From Treponema sp. UBA4692 (GTDB taxonomy: Bacteria > Spirochaetota > Spirochaetia > Treponematales > Treponemataceae), in contig DHKO01000050.1 in NCBI GenBank assembly GCA_002404895.1, positions 143,974-207,973 of the forward strand: 64,000 bases of DNA, given 5' to 3'. Of the stretch, positions 45,457 through 54,880 are shown in pieces (positions within the stretch are counted from its first letter, which is position 1; each line of letters opens with the position of its first letter). Made by a program: the position numbers and the translations under genes. The notes below the pieces were generated by a model. That model saw only the letters and a program-made list of their open reading frames with translations. It ran no database searches and had not been told where the DNA came from.

Positions 45457-46662
45457 TTATTTTGCAAAAAGATTCTTGAAGAAAGACGCGGCGCTCACAA
45501 CGATTGTGCTTCCGCCGATAAAAGTTCCGACGCTCGAGCCAAGAGAACTCAAGAAAAAAACAAGAAGAACGCGCAAAAGACGGTTTCTGTAGAATCCCCT
45601 CACACTGATGTCATTCTGGACATTCTCCAAGTCTCTGACTTTCGGCTTGCAGACAATCGCCTGAACAATTCCGGCGAACATTCCGACTCCGACAAACGGG
45701 CAAAGGCTCGTGAACGGCGCTCCAGCCGCAGAAACCAAAACCGTGAGAGGATGCCCGCCTGCCAAGAGCGCGCCTAAAGCGGCAAGAGCGGCATTCCAGA
45801 AAACCCACGAGCCGACGAGATTAAGCCCTTTCGTCATTCCGCCGTAGACAAAGCCCGCCGCAATCAAAGCGAGAATCAAGACTGGAATTGACCAGCCAGC
45901 AATTTTCGAGCCAGCCTTTTTTGCAGGAAGGCGGCTGATTTCTTCTGTGTCGCAGGATTTTTCCCCGGAAGCAATCAAAGCAAGATTTTTCTGAACGCCC
46001 GGAAGGTGCCCGGCTCCAAGAACCGCAACAACGCTTTTTCTCGAGCCTTTCTGAACGGATTTCCAGATGTGCGCCGCAAGATAAAAATCGCGCTCGTCAA
46101 TCAGAACTTTTTTGACAGCAGGCATATAATCGGAAAGCTCGGACATCATTCCGTCCATCTCGCTTTTATTCTTAAGATTCTCAATCTCTTTCTCGCCGAC
46201 TTCTTCCTTGTCAAACGCGCTGGCGATAAGCGCGCTCAAAAGCTTTATCTTCCCGATTCCGGAATTCATTCCCCAGGCGCGGCGGAGCGTTGTCTGAATC
46301 GGACGGTCAACCATCTCGCACGGGATTCCAAGAGATTTCGCAGTCTCGATTCCAGCCCTCATCTCGTCTCCCGGCTTGACACCGACATTCGCGCCCATTT
46401 TCCGCTGGAAATTCGCCATCACGAGATTCGCAAGAAGCAAAAATCCTTTTTTCTCTTTCAGGACTTTTATGATGTCAAGATTTTTCCAGCCGTCGCTGTC
46501 ATTCAAGGAAGCGTAACGCTGCTCGTCAAGCTCAATCGCAACGCAGTCGGGCTTTTTTTCGCTTATCACAGAGCGGACTTCCTCGCAGCTTTCGCGGGAA
46601 ACATGGGCAGTTCCAAGCAAGACAATATTTTTATCATTCAACGAAATATTTATTTGTGCCAT
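45457..46662 (-). CDS. TraB/PrgY-family membrane protein
   Basis: The 401-aa protein begins MAQINISLNDKNIVLLGTAHVS; GTAHVS is the TraB-family signature, followed by EEVRSVISEKKPDCVAIELD. The N-terminal 230 residues are the soluble TraB domain (ChaN/TIKI-like fold) and the C-terminal half has about four to five membrane segments. Related PrgY reduces pheromone activity in Enterococcus and TIKI is a Wnt-cleaving protease, but the role in spirochaetes is not known. The start is chosen at 46662 with GGA upstream; a longer reading of 27 residues lacks support. Confidence 0.88.
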   Translation of the reverse strand: MAQINISLNDKNIVLLGTAHVSRESCEEVRSVISEKKPDCVAIELDEQRYASLNDSDGWKNLDIIKVLKEKKGFLLLANLVMANFQRKMGANVGVKPGDEMRAGIETAKSLGIPCEMVDRPIQTTLRRAWGMNSGIGKIKLLSALIASAFDKEEVGEKEIENLKNKSEMDGMMSELSDYMPAVKKVLIDERDFYLAAHIWKSVQKGSRKSVVAVLGAGHLPGVQKNLALIASGEKSCDTEEISRLPAKKAGSKIAGWSIPVLILALIAAGFVYGGMTKGLNLVGSWVFWNAALAALGALLAGGHPLTVLVSAAGAPFTSLCPFVGVGMFAGIVQAIVCKPKVRDLENVQNDISVRGFYRNRLLRVLLVFFLSSLGSSVGTFIGGSTIVVSAASFFKNLFAK

Positions 46663-46799
46663 ATTTTTTTTCCTTTTTTGCATTTCATTTTTTCTTGGAA
46701 GCGAAACAGAAACGCGATTTTCAGATGAATCAGATAAAATCACAAGAAATTTAAAAATCGAGACTTCCGCTAAAACCGCCTCAAAATTTCAAAAGCGAT

Positions 46800-48140
46800 T
46801 TATCTTAAAGTTTTCCACTGGGCAAGCCTTGCCTCAAAGAACATCGCTCCCTGCATTTCCGCCACGGTGCTGTAATATTTCATCGCAAGGCTGTCGTTTC
46901 CTTTTATCTCCCAGTACAAGCCGAGATAGAATGTGTACTTTCCTTTTTTGTTCCGGCTTTTCTCCTCATTGACCTTCATCGTCACAGAAGAGTCTCCGCC
47001 GAGTTCTGAGAACATTCTCACAAAAAGATAGTCAAGAGAAGCTCTGTCCATATTTTTCATAACTGCCGCGGCGTACTTTTTCGCGTCCTGAAATTTCTTG
47101 TCTTTTTCAAAACCCGCGATAACCATTAGCGCGTAGGAAACATTGTCAGGCATCGCATCTCTCGCCTTCATAAAATACGAGCGCGACTCCTCCCAGTTTT
47201 GTTTGTCCCACGCCAACATTCCAAGCGACTCGTAGGCGTAATAATATTTCGGATTTTTCTCGATGACTTTCTTGTAGTAACTGTAAGCCTCGTCGCGCTT
47301 GTTCTGCTCGTCATAAAGACCTGCGAGATAAGCGTATCCAAGAAAATATTCCGGGTCTTTCTCGATAGAAATTTTCCAGTATTTTTCAGCGTCATCGTAT
47401 TTTCCGATGTACCGGCTGTAATTTCCCAAGTCAAAATAATGGTCGGCGTTGTCCGGGTCTGCCTCAATCGCCTTGCTCACATATTCAATCGCCTTTTTGT
47501 ACTGATGGCTTTCCGCCGCCATTTTCCCAAGATAAGCCAGCGGCTGAGGATTTGCAGGATTCATTTTCAGAAGACGGTTGAAAACATTTTTCGCGTCGTC
47601 ATCTTTTTCCATATAATAGGACATTTTTCCGTATCCAAACAAAGCCTCCTCGTTTTCAGGCTCGGACACAAGAGCTTTTCTGTAATAGTCGCGCGCGTTC
47701 CTGTAGCTGTGCTTAAGCTCCTGCTCGCTTGCAAGCTCAATATTCGCGGCCGCGTTGTTCGGCTCAATCGCAAGAATCTGCTTGATGAACTGGGACTTTT
47801 TTGCGCTGTTTCCGCGTTCTTTTGCAATCGTGAAATTCAAAGTAAGAATATCGATGTTTTTCGGGTCGCGGGAAAGCAAGTCCGCAGCAAGCTTTTCTGC
47901 CTCCGCTCCGCGCCCTGCGGAAACCAGAAGCGATGCCTTTAAGGAAAGCAAGTCCGCGCTTTCAGCTTTTTCAGGCGGAAGAGAATCAAAAAGCGAAAGA
48001 GCGTCATTCACAGAGCCTTTTTCAAGCGCGTCGCTCAGCTGCCGTACAAAATTCGCGTTGTCAAACTGATTCTGCGCGAAAACCGCCGCTCCAAAAATCA
48101 AAACAACCGCCGCAAAAACATTTCTCATCTTGCTTCTCAT
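46800..48140 (-). CDS. Exported tetratricopeptide-repeat protein
   Basis: The 446-aa protein has a signal peptide (MRSKMRNVFAAVVLIFGAAV, likely cut after VFA) and then about eight TPR units, for example KALVSEPENEEALFGYGKMS and AIEADPDNADHYFDLGNYSR. TPR solenoids hold protein complexes, so this is a periplasmic scaffold. The first ATG (48140) has AGGA upstream; the ATG four codons later is an alternative. It is divergent from the large exported protein at 48.19 kb, with only 48 bp between the two starts. Confidence 0.9.
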   Translation of the reverse strand: MRSKMRNVFAAVVLIFGAAVFAQNQFDNANFVRQLSDALEKGSVNDALSLFDSLPPEKAESADLLSLKASLLVSAGRGAEAEKLAADLLSRDPKNIDILTLNFTIAKERGNSAKKSQFIKQILAIEPNNAAANIELASEQELKHSYRNARDYYRKALVSEPENEEALFGYGKMSYYMEKDDDAKNVFNRLLKMNPANPQPLAYLGKMAAESHQYKKAIEYVSKAIEADPDNADHYFDLGNYSRYIGKYDDAEKYWKISIEKDPEYFLGYAYLAGLYDEQNKRDEAYSYYKKVIEKNPKYYYAYESLGMLAWDKQNWEESRSYFMKARDAMPDNVSYALMVIAGFEKDKKFQDAKKYAAAVMKNMDRASLDYLFVRMFSELGGDSSVTMKVNEEKSRNKKGKYTFYLGLYWEIKGNDSLAMKYYSTVAEMQGAMFFEARLAQWKTLR

Positions 48141-48172
48141 TATTAAATCCTATTTTCTATTTTTTCACGCTT

Positions 48173-48181
48173 TGGTAAAAT
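48173..48181 (+). promoter_or_regulatory. Extended -10 of the 48.19-kb gene, predicted leaderless
   Basis: TGGTAAAAT (48173-48181) ends 7 nt before the ATG at 48189 and no Shine-Dalgarno sequence is present. The arrangement equals that of lspA and pepF. Confidence 0.5.
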
Positions 48182-48188
48182 CAGCGTT

Positions 48189-50093
48189 ATGTCAAAATCT
48201 CCAGTCAGAAAGACAATCTGTCTTGCAGTTCTCTACTCCATTATTATTATCGGAATATTTGTCCTTCAATTTAGAAACGAATCTGTATTATCCAAGAATA
48301 CGGGATTGCTTTCAATCTCTCTTGCGCAGTCTCAGGCTGAAGACGGAACAACATCTTTAAAGAACACTCTCGCGGTAAATTTCAAGGGAATTTCATTTTT
48401 CGCTGATGAAGTCCATCCCGCTCACGTGAACTACGGCGGAAAAAATTCCGCGCTCGTTCTTGAGTCTTACGAGCAGCCGACAAATCTCTCATACAAATTC
48501 AATTTTTCCGGCGGCACCTCGCTCACATTCGCAGTAAGCGACACAACCTCGAATGCGAAGCTTTCAATTTCAGCTTCTCTTCCAAAAGACGCGGCAGGAG
48601 TCTCACTTTTCTACAAACCTGCGGCAGGATTCTCTGTTACAGACAAGACAAAAACAAAGCTCCAGCTAAACTCAAAAAATCTCTCTTACATTTTCACGGC
48701 TTCCCGGATTTCAGACGAGGAGATAACTTTCACGCCGAGAAACACGCTCGCGTATTACAATATTTACGCCCCGGCAGTCGTGTTCTCGTTCGCGTCAATC
48801 GAATCTGACATAGCGATTTCGCAAAAATCGACTTACGACGAGAATATCAGGCAGTTCAAGAACAATCTTGTTTCTTCCGTGGCGGACGCAATCCAGAATT
48901 CGCAGAATCTCTCGGAAAAAACTTACATCGCTTATGTTGCGGAACTTGCCTCGCGCGGCCGGTTTGCGGAGGCTGTAAAATACGTTCCCGACTCTTTCAA
49001 GCGGGGAAGCCAGCGGACTTATCTTTCCGCGCCTTACTTCAACAATTTGCAGACGATGTACCAAAGCCTTGCGATGCACAACGACAATATGTCGAACATG
49101 GTCTCAAACGCGATTTCGTCAAAGTCTCTCAGCATTTTCACCGTGGAGAATCTTGCGGAATACATAAACATTATCCCCGATGCGCAGAAAGTCCACAATC
49201 TTCTTTCTCTTCCGCAGCAAATTCTCTCGCAGGAAGGAAGCCGGCTTACACTTGCGCAGGCGGCAGGAATTTTGAATGTCTATGTCAGGCTTTCGCTTCT
49301 TCATTCAAGCGCGGCGGAAATTCTCTCGCCTGCAATCGAAAAATGCCTTGAGGTTATTCAGGAATCCTGCGTTCTGAACGACTCTACTCTTACGCTGCAC
49401 GACAATGACGCGCTCGCCTCGGCTCAGCTTTCGCTTGAAACTGGAAACGCTCTTCTCCAGCTCGGAGAATTCAACTCTTCAGACGACTACAGACGCGCGG
49501 GCTACGCTTTAATCAATACTGTTCTCGCAGGAACTCAGCTAGACGCGAACGCGCTTGGGAACGCCTATCCTGTTCTTGTGAGCAACCCGGTTTATCCTCA
49601 TTACGCTGTTCTCCAGAGAACCGGCTCAAAAACAATCTGGGCCTGGACTTGCGCGCAAAACATCGGCTACACAACGGACGCGCAAAACGCAAATTCCGCG
49701 GCAATCTCTGTAAAATTTGACAAGGGAGAATCCCACTACGCGATTTTCAGCGGAATTCCGCCTTTCACAGAAATCGAAATTTACGGACTTTCATATCATT
49801 CCGACCAGCGTTTTGAAAGCTACAACTCATCAGGCTTCATCTACCGCGAAAGCACAAACACGCTTTTCCTGAAGTCAAGGCAAAAATCAGAGACGGAAAC
49901 TGTCCGCCTCACATTCGGAAGAAACACGCCAAGGGCAGCTCAGGCAACAGCGAGAAACTCAGCGGCGCAATCGCAAAATGCCCGAGCTTCAGATTCTGAA
50001 AGCACCGCGCAGAATCCGGCTTCGGAAAATTCTGAAAACGCAGGAAATGCCGCTCCGCAAGACGTTTCATCTTCCGGGCAGAACGCTCAGTAA
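48189..50093 (+). CDS. Large exported/anchored protein of unknown function
   Basis: The 634-aa protein starts with a basic region and one hydrophobic segment (CLAVLYSIIIIGIFVLQF, about residues 12-30), a signal anchor. The body (about 60-570) is mixed beta with Ser-, Asn- and Ala-rich stretches and no family I recognise. The last 55 residues are low complexity (QNARASDSESTAQNPASEN-type), suggesting a flexible tail. The gene is head-to-head with the TPR gene, so both may act together in the periplasm. Confidence 0.8.
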   Translation: MSKSPVRKTICLAVLYSIIIIGIFVLQFRNESVLSKNTGLLSISLAQSQAEDGTTSLKNTLAVNFKGISFFADEVHPAHVNYGGKNSALVLESYEQPTNLSYKFNFSGGTSLTFAVSDTTSNAKLSISASLPKDAAGVSLFYKPAAGFSVTDKTKTKLQLNSKNLSYIFTASRISDEEITFTPRNTLAYYNIYAPAVVFSFASIESDIAISQKSTYDENIRQFKNNLVSSVADAIQNSQNLSEKTYIAYVAELASRGRFAEAVKYVPDSFKRGSQRTYLSAPYFNNLQTMYQSLAMHNDNMSNMVSNAISSKSLSIFTVENLAEYINIIPDAQKVHNLLSLPQQILSQEGSRLTLAQAAGILNVYVRLSLLHSSAAEILSPAIEKCLEVIQESCVLNDSTLTLHDNDALASAQLSLETGNALLQLGEFNSSDDYRRAGYALINTVLAGTQLDANALGNAYPVLVSNPVYPHYAVLQRTGSKTIWAWTCAQNIGYTTDAQNANSAAISVKFDKGESHYAIFSGIPPFTEIEIYGLSYHSDQRFESYNSSGFIYRESTNTLFLKSRQKSETETVRLTFGRNTPRAAQATARNSAAQSQNARASDSESTAQNPASENSENAGNAAPQDVSSSGQNAQ

Positions 50094-50161
50094 AACGCAT
50101 TTTTCTCATTAAAATTTTAATTTTCTACAAATTTTTTAGAAATTATGATATATTTATATCT

Positions 50162-50183
50162 AGGCGTTAATTAACGCCTTTTT
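50162..50183 (+). terminator. Terminator hairpin immediately before the glycosidase start
   Basis: An 18-nt perfect palindrome (stem AGGCGTT/AACGCCT) followed by TTTTT, then GGAG and GTG 10 nt later. It ends either the 48.19-kb transcript or an attenuated leader of the next gene. Confidence 0.75.
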
Positions 50184-50192
50184 GGAGTTTTT

Positions 50193-51614
50193 GTGAATAA
50201 GAAAGATTTTCCTAAAATCCACTTTTATGATCAGGATTTTGTAGACATTTATGATAAAACTTGGAGCTGGCTCTCTTCCTCTTGGATTGACCCGAAAACC
50301 AAAGAAGTTTCATCATCTGGCTATTTTGTGTATCCTGACGAGCATCTGATTCTGACACAGGCTGAGTCAATTTTCTCATCGTTTTTTCTCGTGTATTCAA
50401 ATAAAAACTATGCCGCAGAGACAAACCTCAATTATCTTTATGCAAGGCAGGAAAAATCCGGCGCAATCAGATGGAAATATGATTTGGCGGCAAACGCTCC
50501 TGTTCACGAAGACTCAAACCCGGAGGGAATCGGACTTCCGCTTTTCGCATGGGCAGAATTCAACTATTACCATAAGTCAGCGAACAAACGCCGTGTAAAG
50601 GAAGTTATGCCGGTTCTCCAAAAATATATGGAATGGCTCGACACCTTCAAGCAGGAAAACGGACTTTACGCAGTTCCTGCAAACTGCTGCATGCTCGACA
50701 CTCCGGCAAGAAAAGATTCATTCTATCCTGTTGACTTCAACACTGCGGTCGCAATCAATGTGCTGAACATGAGCGCGCTCGGCGACATTCTGAACGACAA
50801 GGAAATAAGTTTTCAGTACAAAAGGCAATATTTCAGCCTGAAGACAAGAATCAACTCGATGATGTGGGATTCTGAGACAGGAATCTACCACGATTTGGAC
50901 AAAGACGGAAACAGGACAGCCTCGAAAACATTGGCAGGATTCTGGCCTCTTCTTGCGGAAATTCCAAACGCGGACAAGGCAGACATCTTGATTGAGCATC
51001 TTTCAAATCCTAGAACATTCGGAACAGACCATCCGTTTCCTTCAATCAGCGCGGATTCCCCGGAATTCAGCAAGGAAGGCGACGGCTACAACGGTTCGGT
51101 TTTCCCGGCATTGAATTTTATGGTCGTGAAAGGGCTTGAAAAATACCAGAGATACGACCTTGCGCGCGAATGTGCAATCCGCCATCTGTACTTTATCCTT
51201 GAAGCTCTCCAGCCGGCAGACGGAAGCAAAGGCGACTTGTATGAAGCGTACAAGCCTTGCAGCGAGGGCGCGGCAGTTTCAAGCGACGGAAAGGCATTCC
51301 CGAGAAAGCACTATATGCTCACAATCGGGCTTTCGACAATCGCGCTTATGATCGAAAACGTCATCGGGCTTTCAATCAGCCTGCCACGAAAAACTGTTGA
51401 CTGGATTATCCCGAACCTTGAGATAATGGGAATCGAAAAGCTTTCATTAAAGCGGAATCTCATAACAATCCTTAGCAACAAGACCACACGCGGCTGGGAA
51501 ATTCAGATGGAAAGCGAGAAGCTCTATTACTTCACAATCAACATCTTGAACCAGAAGAAAAAGACATTGCCGATTCCTTCCGGAAAATGCTCAATGCTCA
51601 TTGACAAGCTGTAA
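50193..51614 (+). CDS. Alpha-toroidal glycoside hydrolase (trehalase/glucosidase-like)
   Basis: The 473-aa protein has repeated helical pairs with acidic and aromatic residues typical of (alpha/alpha)6 glycosidases of the GH37/GH63 and glycogen-debranching-like groups: HEDSNPEGIGLPLFAWAEF, MMWDSETGIYHDLDKDGN, FWPLLAEI and GDGYNGSVFPALNFMVVKG, with LYEAYKP near the end. There is no signal peptide, so it is probably cytoplasmic. The start is GTG with GGAG 5 nt upstream. The exact substrate is not determined. A terminator palindrome directly precedes the gene. Confidence 0.75.
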   Translation: MNKKDFPKIHFYDQDFVDIYDKTWSWLSSSWIDPKTKEVSSSGYFVYPDEHLILTQAESIFSSFFLVYSNKNYAAETNLNYLYARQEKSGAIRWKYDLAANAPVHEDSNPEGIGLPLFAWAEFNYYHKSANKRRVKEVMPVLQKYMEWLDTFKQENGLYAVPANCCMLDTPARKDSFYPVDFNTAVAINVLNMSALGDILNDKEISFQYKRQYFSLKTRINSMMWDSETGIYHDLDKDGNRTASKTLAGFWPLLAEIPNADKADILIEHLSNPRTFGTDHPFPSISADSPEFSKEGDGYNGSVFPALNFMVVKGLEKYQRYDLARECAIRHLYFILEALQPADGSKGDLYEAYKPCSEGAAVSSDGKAFPRKHYMLTIGLSTIALMIENVIGLSISLPRKTVDWIIPNLEIMGIEKLSLKRNLITILSNKTTRGWEIQMESEKLYYFTINILNQKKKTLPIPSGKCSMLIDKL

Positions 51615-51653
51615 AACGAGCTTTTCCAATTTCAGAACAAGAATGACAACAAA

Positions 51654-51696
51654 AGAAAGGGCTTCCAATGAAAAATTGTTATTGGAAGCCCTTTCT
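51654..51696. terminator. Bidirectional terminator between glycosidase and pfk
   Basis: A 16-bp perfect stem, AGAAAGGGCTTCCAAT/ATTGGAAGCCCTTTCT, with an 11-nt loop. Stop codons lie at 51614 (plus) and 51700 (minus). AT-rich tracts follow on both sides. Confidence 0.85.
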
Positions 51697-51699
51697 TAT

Positions 51700-53103
51700 T
51701 TATTTCGCCGTCTTTTCAGAGGCTCTTTTTTCCTCTTCCTCGGCAGCTTTTTTCATATGCTCGATTACAGACTGGATATTGTTCACCATCAGAATCGGCT
51801 GTCCTGTAGCGTCGAGAGCGTCACGCCAAAGCGCGCCCTCCGGGTCAACCTTGTTGCGCTTTCTTGTCGCCATCGATGTCGGAATTATTACGTATTTGTC
51901 ATGGACAAGCCCGACAACGCATTTTGTTTTTCCAGCCATCGCCGCATGAACCGCGTTATTTCCAAGACGCTCGCAATAAATTGAGTCGTTCGCAGTCGTA
52001 ACAGAAGAGCGAACCTGATAGCTCGGGTCAACATATTTCAAGTTGATGTGGATATTCTTATTCGCGAAATACTCCTTGATTTTGTCGCAAAGGAAAACAC
52101 CAATGTCCGACAGTTTCTTGTTTCCAGAAGCGTCCTTCTCGCTTGTCGCCTGCATATGCTCCTGCCCCGCGCCTTCCGCAACGACAATTACAGCGTGTCC
52201 GCGGTTTGCAAGCCTGCGCTCAAGATGAGTCAAAAATCCGTTCGGGCCGTCCATATCAAAAGGAACTTCAGGAATAAGGCAGAAATTTGTCTCGTGGCTG
52301 GCAAGAGCCGCCGCCGTAGCAATAAAACCTGACTCGCGCCCCATAAGCTTTACAACGCCGATTCCGTTCACCTGAGACTGCGCCTCCATATGAATCGCGT
52401 TCACAGCCTCGCGCGCGTTCTCAACAGCTGTCTCAAAGCCAAAAGAACGGTCGATAAATTCAAGGTCGTTGTCAACTGTCTTCGGGATTCCGACAACTGC
52501 GACTTTCAGTCCGCGCCTTTCAAGCTCGTTCGCAATGTCAAGCGCGCCGCGCTGGGTTCCGTCGCCGCCAATCACAAAAAGCATATTTATGCTCAACGAC
52601 TCAATCGCGTCAACAATATCTGAAACACGGTTTCCGCCTCCACGGCTTGTTCCAAGGAAAGAGCCGCCGTTCTTGTGGATGTCGTCAACAACTTTAGGGT
52701 TCAAATCAATTGTCTCGTAGCCTGACTCAGCAAAAAATCCCTTGAATCCGAAACGGAAGCCTTTGATTCTTTTTACACCGTAGCGAAGCCAAAGACAACG
52801 CACAACCGAGCGGATAACATCGTTCAAGCCAGGGCAGATTCCGCCGCAAGTGCAGATTCCAGCCGTAACGTGAGCCGGATTAAAATAGATAAATTCGCGC
52901 GGGCCTGCCTTCTGCATCAGATTTGTCTTTGTACATTCATCGCCTGCGTTTTCAGCGTCAAAAACATTGACCCTGTATCTCACATAGGAAGAATCGCGCA
53001 CATAGTTCGCGCGGAATTCGCCATGCTCTTTTGAAAGCTCAATCGGAGAAGGAACTTTACATTCTCCAAGCTGCTCCACAGTAAAATCAAATTTCTCTTC
53101 CAT
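51700..53103 (-). CDS. 6-phosphofructokinase, long-chain group (ATP-type residues at one of two donor sites)
   Basis: The 467-aa enzyme phosphorylates fructose-6-phosphate. It belongs to the long group shared by spirochaetes, plants and kinetoplastids. GGDGT (residues 179-183) has Gly where PPi enzymes have Asp, pointing to ATP, whereas PKTVDND (207-213) has the Lys that is usual in PPi enzymes and in the kinetoplastid ATP enzyme. MGRESGFIA and PEVPFDMDG are normal substrate blocks. The donor is therefore likely ATP but not certain. Confidence 0.9.
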   Translation of the reverse strand: MEEKFDFTVEQLGECKVPSPIELSKEHGEFRANYVRDSSYVRYRVNVFDAENAGDECTKTNLMQKAGPREFIYFNPAHVTAGICTCGGICPGLNDVIRSVVRCLWLRYGVKRIKGFRFGFKGFFAESGYETIDLNPKVVDDIHKNGGSFLGTSRGGGNRVSDIVDAIESLSINMLFVIGGDGTQRGALDIANELERRGLKVAVVGIPKTVDNDLEFIDRSFGFETAVENAREAVNAIHMEAQSQVNGIGVVKLMGRESGFIATAAALASHETNFCLIPEVPFDMDGPNGFLTHLERRLANRGHAVIVVAEGAGQEHMQATSEKDASGNKKLSDIGVFLCDKIKEYFANKNIHINLKYVDPSYQVRSSVTTANDSIYCERLGNNAVHAAMAGKTKCVVGLVHDKYVIIPTSMATRKRNKVDPEGALWRDALDATGQPILMVNNIQSVIEHMKKAAEEEEKRASEKTAK

Positions 53104-53118
53104 AATTTCACCTCGGAA

Positions 53119-54345
53119 TTAGAAAGTATATTTCCAGTAGCAAGGGAAGCAGACTTTGTAGTTTCTGTCAAAATAATCAACAGAAACAGAAGCCTCAACC
53201 TCGCTGTGCTTTGTGAGCCGTGAGTTAAGCTTGAACTGAGCCGCGTAGATGTTTGAAAGCCACTCGTCGCCGTCCTGCTTCACCAAGTCTGTGACGAGCT
53301 TTCCGACAACCTCGCCTGTCACAGTCTTTGAAATCCAGAATTTAGCCGAGCCTGCGACATACAAATCCCAGCCGCCCCATTTCCAAGACTCATAACTTTT
53401 GTGATGAAATTTTCTGAATCCTTTCTCGTTCATATTCCAGACAAATTCCGCATTCACATCAACATTGCCGTCATAAGTCAAATATCCGCTCAAGAGATTC
53501 TTTCCGTTCACGCCGCCAAATTCTGTGTAGTCATCAAAACTTGCCGAATTGTCATAATTGTAAACGCCCCAGTATTCAGAATGAGCGTATCCGCCGCCGA
53601 CTGTAACTTTCTTGCTCATGCCGAAAAGCGTCGGAAGATTTATGTAAGCTCCGACGCGCCTCTCATCACCGTCAAAAATATCCTGAATTGAAACGCCAAC
53701 TTGAAACAAGTCAATTGTGTAAATTGCGCCGAGTCCAACATCAAAAATATCGTCTCCAACTTTTACTTTTGAACTGTCGTCCTCGTCAGCATAAATCCAG
53801 TTTGTATTTGTTGTGAAAGGAGCTGTCGCCGCAAGACGAAGCGCGCCTTTCAAGGCTGCCGGCCGATAAACCGCTGTAATGCCTTCCGAGCCGATATTTC
53901 CCGAATAAAGATTGTCGTCATAAATAGGAAGATAAGAACCGTCCATATAGATTCCGTCGTGGAAGCCCAAAGTCAGATAGTTCCACGGACGGTACTCAAC
54001 AAACCAGTCGTCAACATAGCCAGTCCATTTGAATCCGTAATCGCTGTCGTTCGTCCAGTCCTTGAAGCCTAAAGTCGCCTTTATCATCGCGTCTGTCTTG
54101 TCAGTCTTGAACTCTGCATAAACGCGGTTGTAGATTCCCAAAAAACTAAAATCCGTGTAGGAATCCTTTTTCTCCTTGCCATATTCTTTCAACTTAAAAT
54201 CAAGGTCAGTGCCAAGATAGTCTTTGTCAACATGATGGACACTCAGCGTGTCAGAAAAAATTTTGTTGTAAAAACGGTAAGAAACTTCTGAAAACGCAGA
54301 AAAGCCGAGCAAAAATGCAGCCGCCGCAGTCAAAACCTTTTTCAT
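53119..54345 (-). CDS. Outer-membrane beta-barrel protein, type I (copy 1)
   Basis: The 408-aa protein has a signal peptide (MKKVLTAAAAFLLGFSAFS) and then alternating aromatic/polar strands ending YWKYTF, the C-terminal aromatic signal of outer-membrane barrels. It is a paralogue of the protein at 60.34 kb: both contain DDWFVEYR- or DDWYVEYR-, YMDGS.LP.YDDN and GNIGS.G blocks near residues 100-150. A porin-like channel role is likely. AAAAGGAAG precedes the ATG. Confidence 0.88.
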   Translation of the reverse strand: MKKVLTAAAAFLLGFSAFSEVSYRFYNKIFSDTLSVHHVDKDYLGTDLDFKLKEYGKEKKDSYTDFSFLGIYNRVYAEFKTDKTDAMIKATLGFKDWTNDSDYGFKWTGYVDDWFVEYRPWNYLTLGFHDGIYMDGSYLPIYDDNLYSGNIGSEGITAVYRPAALKGALRLAATAPFTTNTNWIYADEDDSSKVKVGDDIFDVGLGAIYTIDLFQVGVSIQDIFDGDERRVGAYINLPTLFGMSKKVTVGGGYAHSEYWGVYNYDNSASFDDYTEFGGVNGKNLLSGYLTYDGNVDVNAEFVWNMNEKGFRKFHHKSYESWKWGGWDLYVAGSAKFWISKTVTGEVVGKLVTDLVKQDGDEWLSNIYAAQFKLNSRLTKHSEVEASVSVDYFDRNYKVCFPCYWKYTF

Positions 54346-54728
54346 TTTGGTCTTCCTTTTGATGTTTTTTTTATTTTCTTCAATATGAATGAGAAATTAT
54401 GATTTGTAGATTATTACTTTTTTATCACAAATTCAATGGGAAGAGGCAGGCGACGCTGCGAGAGACGGGAAGAGTGAATTTTTGGAGCGGGGATTTTTCG
54501 TGCAAACAGAGAAAAAGGAAACGGAATGTACTCGCGGTAAAAATATGTACTCGGCTGCGTGCGGCACGAGATTACAGACAAAAAGGACAGAGTAAAATTT
54601 TGGAAAATAAAACGGAAACTGAATGTATGCGCAAAGAATGCAAAAAAAATAACAAAGCGGCATTTTCTAAATTCGCGTAAATGTCACAAATTTTCCGTCG
54701 TTTCTCCGAGAAGCCCCCGAAATTTCTC
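54346..54728. other. Divergent intergenic region upstream of the leader repeat
   Basis: No gene is seen. It separates the minus-strand type I gene from the plus-strand cassette. TGTACTCG occurs twice (near 54527 and 54546). From about 54687 the sequence resembles the region before the second leader copy, but diverged. Confidence 0.45.
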
Positions 54729-54880
54729 CGCTTTGAATATTTCGCAAAATCTCCAGTTTTTCCGCAGCGGAAAAGTGCAAATTCTGATTTTCAGAAATTC
54801 CTCAGAAAAGCTATGACATTCAATCCTCGGTTTAAACTTCCCAATAAAAAAGGAGGATTTTTTAAAATGAAAAAAATCAT
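54729..54880 (+). repeat. 152-bp leader repeat, copy 1
   Basis: Identical base for base to 63801-63952. It runs from CGCTTTGAATATTTCGC through the ribosome-binding site AAGGAGG and the first 14 bases of the coding region (ATGAAAAAAATCAT). It holds the palindrome TTTTCCGCAGCGGAAAA and a CTGA/TCAG mini-stem. Similarity continues more weakly about 40 bp upstream. Confidence 0.97.

Noticed and set aside
54681..54866. N-terminal extension of the type II barrel gene
   Set aside because: The frame is open upstream, but this part is the repeated non-coding leader; the signal peptide and ribosome-binding site put the start at 54867.
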